Positions 7,596 through 15,454 of a stretch of DNA of 34,450 bases are shown here, one piece after another; the stretch's first letter is position 1, and each line of letters opens with the position of its first letter. Under the pieces are notes generated by a model. The model saw nothing but the letters and a program-made list of their open reading frames with translations, was not told the origin of the DNA and made no database searches. The position numbers were made by a program, and so were the translations under genes. The stretch is from Deltaproteobacteria bacterium (GTDB lineage: Bacteria > Desulfobacterota > Syntrophia > Syntrophales > Smithellaceae), in assembly GCA_025361065.1 (NCBI GenBank), contig JANYAY010000047.1, positions 1 to 34,450 of the forward strand, in the 5' to 3' direction.

Positions 7596-8405
7596 ATGAA
7601 ACGAAAGCTGCTTTCTAGCAATCCGGCTGTAGTTACGGGAATAGTTCTCCTGGCTGTCAGCGCCCTGGTATTTGCGGTTAATCCTCTATTTGCTGCGGCT
7701 ATTGCCCTTTTTTATATTCTTCTTTGCGTCAGCGCATGTTTTTTGCCGCAAACCAATTTTCTCCTGCCCGAGATCAGCCGTGGTCAAACCGGCAAAAATC
7801 TGGTTGCGCTCACTTTTGACGATGGCCCCGCCGAACCGACAACAAGGCAAATACTTGATTTGCTCGACAAGTATTCAGTTAAGGCGACTTTCTTTGTTTC
7901 CGGTATCAATGCCTTGCGCTATCCCGAAATCATCAAAGAAATAGTTTCCCGTGGCCATAGTATTGGTAATCATTCGTTTAGCCATAATCCTTTTTTGATG
8001 CTGACAAACTTTAATAATCTGTATCGGGAGATTTCTATGGCTCAGGAAATATTACGGAAAATGGGTATAAACACAAAGGCATTTCGGCCGCCGGTAGGTA
8101 TTGTGAACCCCAAGCTGTCCCCAATTCTGGATAAATTAGGGATGTTTTGTCTGACCTTTAGTTGTCGCGCTTTTGATGCCGGTAATTTCCATGTAAAAGA
8201 AATTGGTTCTAAAATCCTGAGAAAAGTTAAGGCCGATGATATTATCCTGCTTCACGATGTGCCGCCCCGCAGGAAAGAAGACAGTGCGTTTTTTTTGCCG
8301 GAGATTGAGCGGCTGCTTAACGGAATTATTGCTAAAGGTTTATGTATTGTTCCTCTTGCCGATTTGATCAATCAAGAAGTCATGAACAGGAGTGATAATC
8401 TTTAG
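7596..8405 (+). CDS. Membrane-anchored NodB-type polysaccharide deacetylase family protein
   Basis: The start is placed at ATG 7596 with GAGGG seven bases upstream; the TTG at 7593 is the alternative. The 269-residue protein has two hydrophobic segments near the N-terminus (about 10-50) and a NodB domain. Motif 1 is TFDDGP (Asp75/Asp76), motif 2 is NHSFSH (metal ligands His126 and His130), motif 3 is FRPPVG, and the last motif is ILLHDV. All metal-binding and catalytic positions of carbohydrate esterase family 4 appear intact. Known members remove N- or O-acetyl groups from peptidoglycan, chitin or exopolysaccharide, usually outside the membrane. Its place inside a fatty-acid cluster is unusual. 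It might deacetylate a lipid-linked sugar head group or an intermediate, but the substrate is not visible from sequence. Confidence 0.85.
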   Translation: MKRKLLSSNPAVVTGIVLLAVSALVFAVNPLFAAAIALFYILLCVSACFLPQTNFLLPEISRGQTGKNLVALTFDDGPAEPTTRQILDLLDKYSVKATFFVSGINALRYPEIIKEIVSRGHSIGNHSFSHNPFLMLTNFNNLYREISMAQEILRKMGINTKAFRPPVGIVNPKLSPILDKLGMFCLTFSCRAFDAGNFHVKEIGSKILRKVKADDIILLHDVPPRRKEDSAFFLPEIERLLNGIIAKGLCIVPLADLINQEVMNRSDNL

Positions 8406-8507
8406 GAAATAAATAATCATTGACCTAATAAAATATTTTTTGATTGAAAAAATAATCAGTGATATATAATAAAATTACTGATATGCATTTTAATTGGCAA
8501 GCGAACA

Positions 8508-8897
8508 GTGAAGGGATATGATTTGAAAGATTCAAGGCAATTGCTCAGGGAGGTTAATTCAATTACTCCCAATAAGATCGAAGCGTTAGCTTATGTGCCA
8601 ATTGATTCGTCCTGGTTTCTGGGTCATTTTCCCAATGAGCCGATTCTTCCGGGGATAGCTTTAGTTGATATGGTCCAGCAGGCCATTATTCAGGATGCCG
8701 TTGCCAAGGGCGAAGAAATTACTTTTTTAGCTCTAAAAAGAGTTAGGTTTACCCAACCTGTTCGTCCCGGTGAATCTTTAAAGATGACTGTAACTCGGGG
8801 GGAAGCAGGCGAAGAAACCATATTTACCTTTAAAGTAGCTCATGAGCAAAATATTGTCTGCAGCGGGCAAATCGTCGCGAAGAAGAAAAAAAGATAA
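8508..8897 (+). CDS. FabZ/FabA-type hotdog dehydratase (3-hydroxyacyl-ACP dehydratase)
   Basis: The protein is 129 residues from GTG 8508. A TTG at 8523 with AAGGGA in front is an alternative start. The hotdog motif GHFPNEPILPG is present with catalytic His40. The second catalytic position, Glu in FabZ (VEAMAQ), is Asp54 here (LVDMVQQ), which is the FabA choice. The length fits FabZ (about 140-150) better than FabA (about 170). It should dehydrate 3-hydroxyacyl-ACP to the enoyl form. The FabA-like Asp raises the possibility of an added double-bond shift, but one residue cannot prove this. It lies 24 bases before the second carrier protein, with which it probably works. Confidence 0.85.
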   Translation: MKGYDLKDSRQLLREVNSITPNKIEALAYVPIDSSWFLGHFPNEPILPGIALVDMVQQAIIQDAVAKGEEITFLALKRVRFTQPVRPGESLKMTVTRGEAGEETIFTFKVAHEQNIVCSGQIVAKKKKR

Positions 8898-8920
8898 ACA
8901 AATATATAAGGAGGGAAGAG

Positions 8921-9193
8921 ATGCCTGAAACAAATGATATACAGGGCATTATAAGGAAGGTAGCTGAAATTATCATTGGAGAACTGAAGCTGGAAGATGT
9001 TACAGTAGATACGTTCAGTCCGGAGATGGATTTGGTTGATGAATTGGGTATTGACAGTATGGATTTGGCGACAATCGCTCTGGTTCTGCAAGATGAATAC
9101 AAAATTGTGATTGACGAAGACGATTATCCGAAATTAAAATCCATTCGCATGATAGCTGAATATATTTCCGAAAAACTTACCGCGAAGGGTTAA
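8921..9193 (+). CDS. Acyl carrier protein (second of the lipid cluster)
   Basis: The 90-residue acidic protein has the motif L-G-I-D-S-M-D-L with Ser46 as the phosphopantetheine site. A strong ribosome binding site (AAGGAGGG) precedes the ATG. It differs clearly from the carrier at 5778, with a longer N-terminal helix and a Met in place of Ile or Leu after the serine. It lies between the dehydratase and the first of two sister radical SAM genes, so it may be the form on which radical chemistry takes place (inference). Confidence 0.88.
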   Translation: MPETNDIQGIIRKVAEIIIGELKLEDVTVDTFSPEMDLVDELGIDSMDLATIALVLQDEYKIVIDEDDYPKLKSIRMIAEYISEKLTAKG

Positions 9194-9213
9194 TTTACAG
9201 AAGATAATTGTCT

Positions 9214-10299
9214 ATGACCATTAACAATAAAACAGTTTCTGAAACAGCCAAACCAAAATTCGCCGAACTTTTAGCAAATCCTGCGGTGAGAGCTCGCTGG
9301 GAAAAAGTAAGAAAATATTTTTTTCTGCGGGAATCCACGTACGACATGAGTAACCGTTGCAATATACGATGTGACGGCTGCTATTACTACGAAGGAGAAA
9401 AGCAGTTTGCGCCGGAGAATTTGGACGCACAGGCATGGCGCAAGCTTATGCAGGATGAAAAGGCCCGCGGCATTACTTACGTGGTATTGGCCGGCGCTGA
9501 ACCGTCACTGGTACCGGAGCTCCTCGATGTTTGCTATTCGGAAATGCCGCTGGGAAGTATTGCCACCAATGGATTTAAAAAAATACCGGAATCTGTCGGT
9601 TACAAGATTCATATTTCAGTTTGGGGAAACGATGAAACCAGCCTGCGCGTGAGAAAAGCCAGGAATCTTTTGTCAAAACAAATCGAGAACTATCAGAATG
9701 ATCCACGTGCTGTCTTTGTTTACACATTTACACGGGAAAATATTGAAGAAGCATATGAAGTTGCCGGAAAGCTCGGTGCGAGCAGTTGCAAACTGACTTT
9801 TAACGTATTTTCTTCTCCGGTAGGTTATACCGGTCCTTTGCGTCATAACGAAGAGTCGCTTCAAAAAGTTCAGTCAACAATGATCGCGCTACTTAAAAAA
9901 TATCCGCAAAATGTTATTTTTTCCGTTTACAATGCTGTAGCCCATGCGCACAAGGGATCCTTGCATGATCTCTACAGTTGTTCTTATCCCCGGCAAAACA
10001 GTTCACAGGACATCGGGTTAGGAAGATCATTCCGGCAATATCGAACGGACTTAAACTGGGACAGGTCGGTTGCCTGCTGCGTGCCGGATACGGACTGTGC
10101 TGATTGCCGGCATTATGCTGCTGGTTCGGCAGTTGTTACCGCCCGACTTTACCGTCATGTAAGTAATCTGGCCACATTTCAATCATGGCTTGATTATGTA
10201 GATACTTATCTGGCGGTTTGGGTAATGGGTTATGAAAAGGGAAAAAATCTCTGCGGGGAGTTGGTCAGCCCACCTTGTTTTGCAGACAGAGCCGGCTGA
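9214..10299 (+). CDS. Radical SAM protein A of the lipid cluster, with C-terminal cysteine cluster
   Basis: ATG 9214 is preferred over the in-frame TTG at 9208. The 361-residue protein has a radical SAM core with C49-NIR-C53-DG-C56, then a glycine-rich AGAEPSL segment that probably binds SAM and an ISVWGNDE strand. Near the C-terminus there is a cysteine-rich patch (CSYPR, then ACCVPDTDCADC), which could hold a second iron-sulfur cluster, though it does not match a textbook SPASM spacing. The next gene encodes a clear paralogue with the same order of motifs, so this pair arose by duplication. Known radical SAM enzymes of this shape mostly modify peptides or small molecules. Here the setting of carrier proteins and ketosynthases points to an acyl chain as substrate (inference). 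Confidence 0.82.
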   Translation: MTINNKTVSETAKPKFAELLANPAVRARWEKVRKYFFLRESTYDMSNRCNIRCDGCYYYEGEKQFAPENLDAQAWRKLMQDEKARGITYVVLAGAEPSLVPELLDVCYSEMPLGSIATNGFKKIPESVGYKIHISVWGNDETSLRVRKARNLLSKQIENYQNDPRAVFVYTFTRENIEEAYEVAGKLGASSCKLTFNVFSSPVGYTGPLRHNEESLQKVQSTMIALLKKYPQNVIFSVYNAVAHAHKGSLHDLYSCSYPRQNSSQDIGLGRSFRQYRTDLNWDRSVACCVPDTDCADCRHYAAGSAVVTARLYRHVSNLATFQSWLDYVDTYLAVWVMGYEKGKNLCGELVSPPCFADRAG

Positions 10300-10334
10300 T
10301 AAAAGATATCGATAACTGTAAAAGGGCAGTCTGA

Positions 10335-11333
10335 ATGATAACTATAAGCTCATTGTTGGATAAAGAATGGCACGAACGTTATAAACGCATCGCCAATCTT
10401 AATATTCGCAGTTCCATATATGATGTTACCAATAGATGCAATTTGCGTTGCAAAGGATGTTTTTTCTTTTCTTCCGGTGAACATGAGGCAGCCCGGGAAG
10501 AAATGGATATAAAAAAATGGGAGAATTTTATTGACAGCGAAAAGGCACGCGGTGTCAACCTGGCCATTTTAATCGGTGGTGAGCCGACACTATGCATGGA
10601 TCGGGTGGAAGCTTTTTACAAGCGGCTGCCAACTTATTGCGCCTCTAATGGACTCATCAAAGTCGACCGTGCAAAATTTCCGGATATGATGGTGGGAATT
10701 TCTTTGTGGGGCGACGGTGAAGATGAAAAGATTCTCCGCGGTCGCGATACTTTTGCCATTTCCAGTGCCAATTATGCCGGAGATCCTTATACCTATTATC
10801 TCTATACGATTACTCCGAAGCAATTAGGGAAAATAGAAACCATAATCAGAAAAATTGCAGATGTCGGATTGAAAGTGCATTTGCAGCTCTTGTCGAACGA
10901 TGAGGGTGTTGACGGCTTTTCCTGGAAGGAAGGCGAACTTGCAGATTTACGCCACGAAATGGATGAGGCACTGGATAAATATCCGCAGACTGTAATTTCC
11001 AGCAAATATTACCATGAAGTAATCACGTCAGGACAAATGCTGGGACGTACTTTTGGCTGGCCGGAATGTCCTTCCGTAACTGAGGCGCTGGACACAAGAT
11101 CGCCGCGGCCACGCCGTTTGATTCATTTCGCCCGCTGGGCTTCCGATTTAAAGACCGTTCATCGCTGCTGTACCTCGGCAACACGCGATTGCTCCACTTG
11201 CAAAGATGGCGCAGCACACATGAGCTGGATTATGGTGAATAAACAAAGTCACATCAAAACAACCGGGGATTTGCAAAACTGGATCGAAATCTATGAGATG
11301 TTTGCTAAGCTGTATCGTCTTATTCCCTGGTAA
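10335..11333 (+). CDS. Radical SAM protein B of the lipid cluster, paralogue of the preceding gene
   Basis: The 332-residue protein carries C35-NLR-C39-KG-C42, an IGGEPTL glycine-rich motif, an ISLWGDGE strand and a C-terminal cysteine patch (HRCCTSATRDCSTCKDG). These match protein A block by block: YD.(S/T)NRCN, EKARG(I/V), (A/S)NG(F/L)(K/I)K and GDP.. . The main differences are a shorter N-terminus and a shorter middle region. It follows its paralogue by 35 bases. Keeping two copies with full cysteine sets suggests two successive or hetero-dimeric radical steps. No specific reaction can be assigned. Confidence 0.82.
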   Translation: MITISSLLDKEWHERYKRIANLNIRSSIYDVTNRCNLRCKGCFFFSSGEHEAAREEMDIKKWENFIDSEKARGVNLAILIGGEPTLCMDRVEAFYKRLPTYCASNGLIKVDRAKFPDMMVGISLWGDGEDEKILRGRDTFAISSANYAGDPYTYYLYTITPKQLGKIETIIRKIADVGLKVHLQLLSNDEGVDGFSWKEGELADLRHEMDEALDKYPQTVISSKYYHEVITSGQMLGRTFGWPECPSVTEALDTRSPRPRRLIHFARWASDLKTVHRCCTSATRDCSTCKDGAAHMSWIMVNKQSHIKTTGDLQNWIEIYEMFAKLYRLIPW

Positions 11334-11357
11334 TACTTAAGTTGCATTTATGTTTTG

Positions 11358-11523
11358 AGAGCTTTGCATAACTAAATTAAACTAACAATTGTGTCATTCC
11401 GTGCAAGCGAAGCGCGACGAAGAGCCTGCCCCGTACTCGATACGGGGGAATCCAGTATTCTCAATTGCTTCCTGGATACCGGCCTTTGCCGGTAAGACAA
11501 TTAGAGTGGTTGTGCAAAGCTCT
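11358..11523. repeat. MITE-like palindromic repeat element (166 bp) between radical SAM and ketosynthase genes
   Basis: The ends are an inverted repeat matching at 14 of 15 bases: AGAGCTTTGCATAAC (11358-11372) and the reverse complement of 11509-11523. Inside are further stems: CCCGTA/TACGGG (11430-11446), ATCCAG/CTGGAT (about 11450 and 11472-11477), and ACCGGC/GCCGGT (11478-11493). The inner part starts with GTCATTCCG and contains GGGGAATCCAG and CTGGATACCGGC. This is the dispersed GTCATTCC...GGAATCCAG intergenic repeat type common in deltaproteobacterial and related genomes. No target duplication is obvious. A short reading frame over it (11389-11580) is not a gene. The exact 11-mer of the right end recurs at 16572-16582. 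Confidence 0.7.
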
Positions 11524-11581
11524 TATTTTATCAATTTCCTCAAGTGCAAAATGCGGGTAATTCTATATTTTCGGGACTAAT

Positions 11582-12832
11582 ATGACTTCTAAGAAAGCAG
11601 TGATTTTAGGATATGATGCTGTTTCCTCTTTGGGTACAGATTTAGAAATTCAATGGCAGCGTGCAGAACAGGGCGAATGCGGTATTGCCAATCTGACCAG
11701 GTTCCCAATGAACGCCGATTTCCCGGTGCGCATAGCCGGTGAAGTGGCCGAAGTTGACGGGCGTCCCTATCCTTTTTTACAGCCCCGGGAGATGGCTCAC
11801 TGGACATCGCCGATTTTCAAATATGCCCTGCTGGTGGTTCACCGCGCTCTGGCTAAAAGCAAAATTATCATTACTCGGGAGATGGCGCCGCGTGTGGCCA
11901 TAACTTTCAGTTCAGCCGTAGGCGGCCTGGATGCCGTGCTCCACGCCGACAGACTGATGAAAGCGGAAGGCAAGATGCCGCATCCCTTTACCAATCCGAA
12001 TTCCTGCATTAACATGGTCGGCGGCAAGGTTTCTATTCTTACAGGCGCTACCGGGCCGATCTGTTCAACAATTACCGCTTGTGCCACAGGTATTACGTCG
12101 CTGATCATCGGCGAGATGTTCTTGCAGAGGGGGCTGGCGGATGTTGTTATTGCCGGCGCCGTTGATTTTCCCCTGGTTGAACCTATTGTTGCCGGGTTTG
12201 CCACAATGAACGGCGCGTACCGGCCGAAAGAAGGCCAGCCCGCAGAATTGCCGCAAAAAACCAGCCGGCCCTTTTCCATCAATAGAAGAGGCTTCGTTGT
12301 TTCCGAAGGCGCCGGGTGTATTATCCTGACATCTGCTGAATTTGCCGAAGCTCACGGTTTGCAGCCTGACTGTGAATTGGCCGGTTGGGGAATGACTTCG
12401 GATGCCAGCCATTTTGTTTCGCCCAATTTATCAACTGTGCAGCGATGCATGGAAGAAACTATCATTCATGCCGGATTGCAGCCGGAAGATATCGATGCTG
12501 TTAATGCTCATGCCACATCGACAAGAGTGGGCGATAAAGTGGAAGCCGCCGCCCTGAATAATATTTTCGGCAAAAATATTCCGCCGGTTTCAGCAAATAA
12601 ATCACAATTGGGACACGCCATGGGCGCGTCGAGCGCCATTGAAGCAATCCTGGCCATGGAGGGAATGGTCAGGGATACATTGCTCCCGACAATTAATTAT
12701 CTTCCGGACCCCGCAATTGAGATTGATTGTGTCGCTGAAGGAGCCAGAAAATTGCGCCAGGAGTTTGTACTGAAGAATGCTTTTGGCTTTGGCGGATGCA
12801 ATTCTTGTGTTATATTGCGCCGTATCTCTTGA
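11582..12832 (+). CDS. Beta-ketoacyl-ACP synthase (FabF-like), first of two
   Basis: The 416-residue thiolase-fold protein has a complete FabF/KAS-II-type catalytic set: Cys167 in TACATG, His310 in NAHATST, and His345 in NKSQLGH with Lys340. The C-terminal GFGG.NS motif is present. It should condense an acyl-enzyme with malonyl-ACP. NAHATST replaces the more usual NAHGTST. It is followed 18 bases later by a second ketosynthase. Both keep the catalytic Cys, so this is not a ketosynthase/chain-length-factor pair, which lacks it in one partner. The ribosome binding site is weak. The gene starts 58 bases after the repeat element. Confidence 0.9.
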   Translation: MTSKKAVILGYDAVSSLGTDLEIQWQRAEQGECGIANLTRFPMNADFPVRIAGEVAEVDGRPYPFLQPREMAHWTSPIFKYALLVVHRALAKSKIIITREMAPRVAITFSSAVGGLDAVLHADRLMKAEGKMPHPFTNPNSCINMVGGKVSILTGATGPICSTITACATGITSLIIGEMFLQRGLADVVIAGAVDFPLVEPIVAGFATMNGAYRPKEGQPAELPQKTSRPFSINRRGFVVSEGAGCIILTSAEFAEAHGLQPDCELAGWGMTSDASHFVSPNLSTVQRCMEETIIHAGLQPEDIDAVNAHATSTRVGDKVEAAALNNIFGKNIPPVSANKSQLGHAMGASSAIEAILAMEGMVRDTLLPTINYLPDPAIEIDCVAEGARKLRQEFVLKNAFGFGGCNSCVILRRIS

Positions 12833-12850
12833 ATAACAGATGGTAGATTT

Positions 12851-14116
12851 ATGAAAGCACCGCAAAACAGAAGAGTATTTGTTATAGGTTATGGGGCGGC
12901 AACTCCCCTGGGCAGGACGTTTGAATCTACATGGAAGCGCGCCGTCAAAGGCGAAGCCGGTTTCCGGAAAGTAACGCGTTGCAAAGTGGAATCGGCTTGC
13001 GATATTGTCGGTGAAATACCTGATTGGTATCCGCTGGAACTTGATTTTACCGATGCCAAAGAAGTTTATAACTGGAATGCCTCTTTCGTGATTCTGACGA
13101 TGGCAGTCTGCAAGGAAGCAATTGAGCATTCCGGAATTGTCATCGACAGACAAACTGCGCCGCGGATGGCCTGCCTTATCGGTTCGGCACTCAACGGCAC
13201 CGATGCCTTTCGTATTGCCATGCACGACCTGGAACATCGCGGACCGCTAAGGGTAAGCCCTTATTTGCTGCCGAATCTGTGTGCCAATTTACCTTCCGGG
13301 AAAGCGGGAATGCTCCTGAAATTTACCGGGCCGATATTTTCGCCGCAGGGCGCCTGCGCTTCGGGTAACTATGCCATCGGCATCGGAGCGAGAATGATCC
13401 GTGACGGCGATTGTGATTTTGTTCTGGCCGGTGGCGCTGATGCCCCCATTCTGCCGGAGCTGATTCATGGTTTTGCCAATATGAATGCGACGATTAAAGT
13501 TCATCCGCCGGATCGTGCCTGGGCCGATCCGGCACAGGCTTCCCGGCCTTTCAGCGCCGATCGCCGGGGGTTTGTCCTCTCGGAAGGGGCGGGTGTTGTA
13601 GTTCTGGCCGCCGAAGATGCCATTTGCGCTCATGGTCTTACACCCAAAGCGGAAGTGCTGGGTATTGGCTGGACTTCCGATGCTTATCATTACACTACTC
13701 CCAATCCGGCAACGATTATCTGCGCTATGCGCCAAGCTCTTGATGATGCCGGATTGCAACCGGAAGATATTCAGTATGTCAATGCCCACGGTACATCCAC
13801 ACCCAAGGGTGACCGTACGGAAATAAAATGCCTGCGCGAAGTATTCGGTAAAAAAATGGAGAAACTTCCGGTGTCCTCCAATAAGTCGCAGTTGGGGCAT
13901 ACGCTGGGAGCAACGGCGGCCATTGAAGCTGCTTTAACCATTGAAGGTATGAAGAGGGGTATTATCCTGCCGACAATCAATCATGTTCCTGATCCCGAAT
14001 TAGCAGGCATTGATGTTGTTCCCAATGTTGCCCGCAAACAGAAATATGAGATTGCGCTTTCTAATGCCTTCGGTTTTGGCGGAACAAATTGCTGTGTTGT
14101 TTTTCGGGGAGTATAG
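12851..14116 (+). CDS. Beta-ketoacyl-ACP synthase (FabF-like), second of two
   Basis: The 421-residue protein has Cys169 in GACASG, His313 in NAHGTST, His350 in SNKSQLGH and GFGGTN near the C-terminus, so it is a full condensing enzyme. It is a paralogue of the preceding gene but clearly diverged, including around the nucleophile (ACASG against ACATG) and in the region between 120 and 165 that helps shape the acyl pocket. Two active ketosynthases suggest different chain-length or substrate ranges, or a hetero-dimer. The thioesterase gene starts 2 bases after the stop, so the genes are tightly coupled. Confidence 0.9.
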   Translation: MKAPQNRRVFVIGYGAATPLGRTFESTWKRAVKGEAGFRKVTRCKVESACDIVGEIPDWYPLELDFTDAKEVYNWNASFVILTMAVCKEAIEHSGIVIDRQTAPRMACLIGSALNGTDAFRIAMHDLEHRGPLRVSPYLLPNLCANLPSGKAGMLLKFTGPIFSPQGACASGNYAIGIGARMIRDGDCDFVLAGGADAPILPELIHGFANMNATIKVHPPDRAWADPAQASRPFSADRRGFVLSEGAGVVVLAAEDAICAHGLTPKAEVLGIGWTSDAYHYTTPNPATIICAMRQALDDAGLQPEDIQYVNAHGTSTPKGDRTEIKCLREVFGKKMEKLPVSSNKSQLGHTLGATAAIEAALTIEGMKRGIILPTINHVPDPELAGIDVVPNVARKQKYEIALSNAFGFGGTNCCVVFRGV

Positions 14117-14118
14117 CC

Positions 14119-14598
14119 ATGAAGCCCAAGCCCTTTAAGCCGGAAATATTCAATAATGATCAGCATTTTGTGCGTGATTCTTCAGCGGGGCTGGTCTGGC
14201 ACCTCTGTGAGTACCGGACCTTATATGCGGATACCGACCGGTCAGAAATTGTTTATCATGCTAATTACCTGCGCTATTTTGAATTCGGCCGGACGTCTTT
14301 AATGCGCGATGTTGCTTATTCCTACAAGGAAATTGAACTAAGCGGCTACGTTTATCCGATTATCGATATGGGCATAAGTTTTTATCAGCCGCTGTATTAT
14401 GACGACCTGATGTATATACATACAAGGCCGACACATCTGGAGCGCGTGCGTTTGCAGTTTGATTACATAATAACACATGCGGAAAAAGGCCATATAATTT
14501 GCAAGGGCTTTACCAAGCATTGTGCTTTAAATGCGGCAGGCAATCCTGTGGCTGTCGATCCGAAAACGGTTCACTTATGGAAAACGTTTCCCACTTAA
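14119..14598 (+). CDS. YbgC-like hotdog acyl thioesterase
   Basis: ATG 14119 is chosen, with GGGGAG upstream; the in-frame ATG at 14089 lies inside the ketosynthase gene. The 159-residue protein matches the 4-hydroxybenzoyl-CoA thioesterase/YbgC family: YADTDRSEIVYHANYLRYFEFGR, with the nucleophilic or base Asp in DTD (Asp38/Asp40) and His47. It would release an acyl chain from a carrier protein or CoA. Because a PlsY-type acyltransferase ends the same operon, the enzyme may instead edit or recycle blocked chains. It overlaps the next gene by 22 bases. Confidence 0.82.
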   Translation: MKPKPFKPEIFNNDQHFVRDSSAGLVWHLCEYRTLYADTDRSEIVYHANYLRYFEFGRTSLMRDVAYSYKEIELSGYVYPIIDMGISFYQPLYYDDLMYIHTRPTHLERVRLQFDYIITHAEKGHIICKGFTKHCALNAAGNPVAVDPKTVHLWKTFPT

Positions 14599-15446
14599 CC
14601 TGCCCAATAAGTCAACCCTGGGCAATCAAGATATATCCTTATTTATATGATCATCATTTAGAGGGGAAAGCCGTATTTCCCGCTGCCGAAGCGCTGATTG
14701 AGCTGGCCCGGGCTGTTAAAATTAATTTCCCTCAGGCTGCTGTTAATAATTTGCGGGGCGCTGTTTTTTCGCGTTTTCTGTCCATTCCGGAGGAGGTAAA
14801 GGTTATGGCGGCATCTGTCAATATAGAGATCGACGAGGCAAATGAAATCGCCGCAGCTTTATTTACTTCTGTAAAATCGAAAACAGGAAATATTCGCCGC
14901 AGCGTTGAACATGCCCGGGTGAAATTTTCCGGAATTCAAGGTCGGCAATTGCCGGAGCATCCTTTTCGTGATTTCACAAAACTGGAAGGAGAATGCCTGA
15001 ATGTGACGGCAGCGGCTATTTATAGTGAGCTCGTGCCTTTCGGAAAAGCATATCAAAATATTTCCGGTGATTTGTCTCTTGCGCCAGCCGGCGCGCAGGC
15101 CCATATTTCCGGAGGGAATACGGAATCCGACGATGATCTGCTGGGTTCGCCGTATCCTTTTGATGCAATACTGCATATGGCCTGTGTCTGGGCGCAGCGT
15201 TTTACCGGTGTCGTCTCTTTTCCCGTTGGTTTTGCCGGAAGAACTATTTATCAAAAGACAAAAAAACAGATTACCTATCTGGGCCGGATAGTGCCGGTAA
15301 TCTTTACCCGGAAACCATTTGTTTTCGATGCCTGGATTTATGATTTGCAGGGATCTGTCTGCGAAGTAATTACCGGGATACAGATGGTGGATGTGAGCCG
15401 GGGGCGGATGAGACCGCCGGATTGGATTAAGGCGACAACCTTGTAA
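14577..15446 (+). CDS. Stand-alone polyketide-synthase-type double-hotdog dehydratase
   Basis: ATG 14577 overlaps the thioesterase end; an upstream ATG at 14499 would overlap by 100 bases and is less likely. The 289-residue protein looks like a free-standing PKS dehydratase (PS-DH). The first hotdog has DHHLEGKAVFPAAEALIELA, with His26 or His27 as the catalytic histidine. The second begins with YSELVPFGKAYQNI and has SPYPFDAILHMACVW, with Asp196 in the place of the catalytic aspartate in the usual HP.LLDAAL motif. Such domains are normally part of large polyketide or PUFA synthases. A separate gene next to a FabZ-type enzyme gives the cluster two different dehydratases, which fits repeated or positional unsaturation of the chain (inference). 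The protein as a whole is divergent. Confidence 0.7.
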   Translation: MENVSHLTCPISQPWAIKIYPYLYDHHLEGKAVFPAAEALIELARAVKINFPQAAVNNLRGAVFSRFLSIPEEVKVMAASVNIEIDEANEIAAALFTSVKSKTGNIRRSVEHARVKFSGIQGRQLPEHPFRDFTKLEGECLNVTAAAIYSELVPFGKAYQNISGDLSLAPAGAQAHISGGNTESDDDLLGSPYPFDAILHMACVWAQRFTGVVSFPVGFAGRTIYQKTKKQITYLGRIVPVIFTRKPFVFDAWIYDLQGSVCEVITGIQMVDVSRGRMRPPDWIKATTL

Positions 15447-15454
15447 GGGAAACT

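Noticed and set aside
11389-11580. A 63-codon plus-strand reading frame between the radical SAM and ketosynthase genes
   Set aside because: It overlaps the palindromic repeat element, has no ribosome binding site, and its apparent peptide is the usual translation of such repeats.
12602-13237. A 211-codon minus-strand frame across the two ketosynthases
   Set aside because: It is antisense to conserved ketosynthase coding sequence and has no recognisable domain.
12851-14116. The second ketosynthase as a chain-length factor (KS-beta) of an aromatic polyketide pair
   Set aside because: Its active-site Cys169 and both His residues are intact, while chain-length factors replace the Cys.
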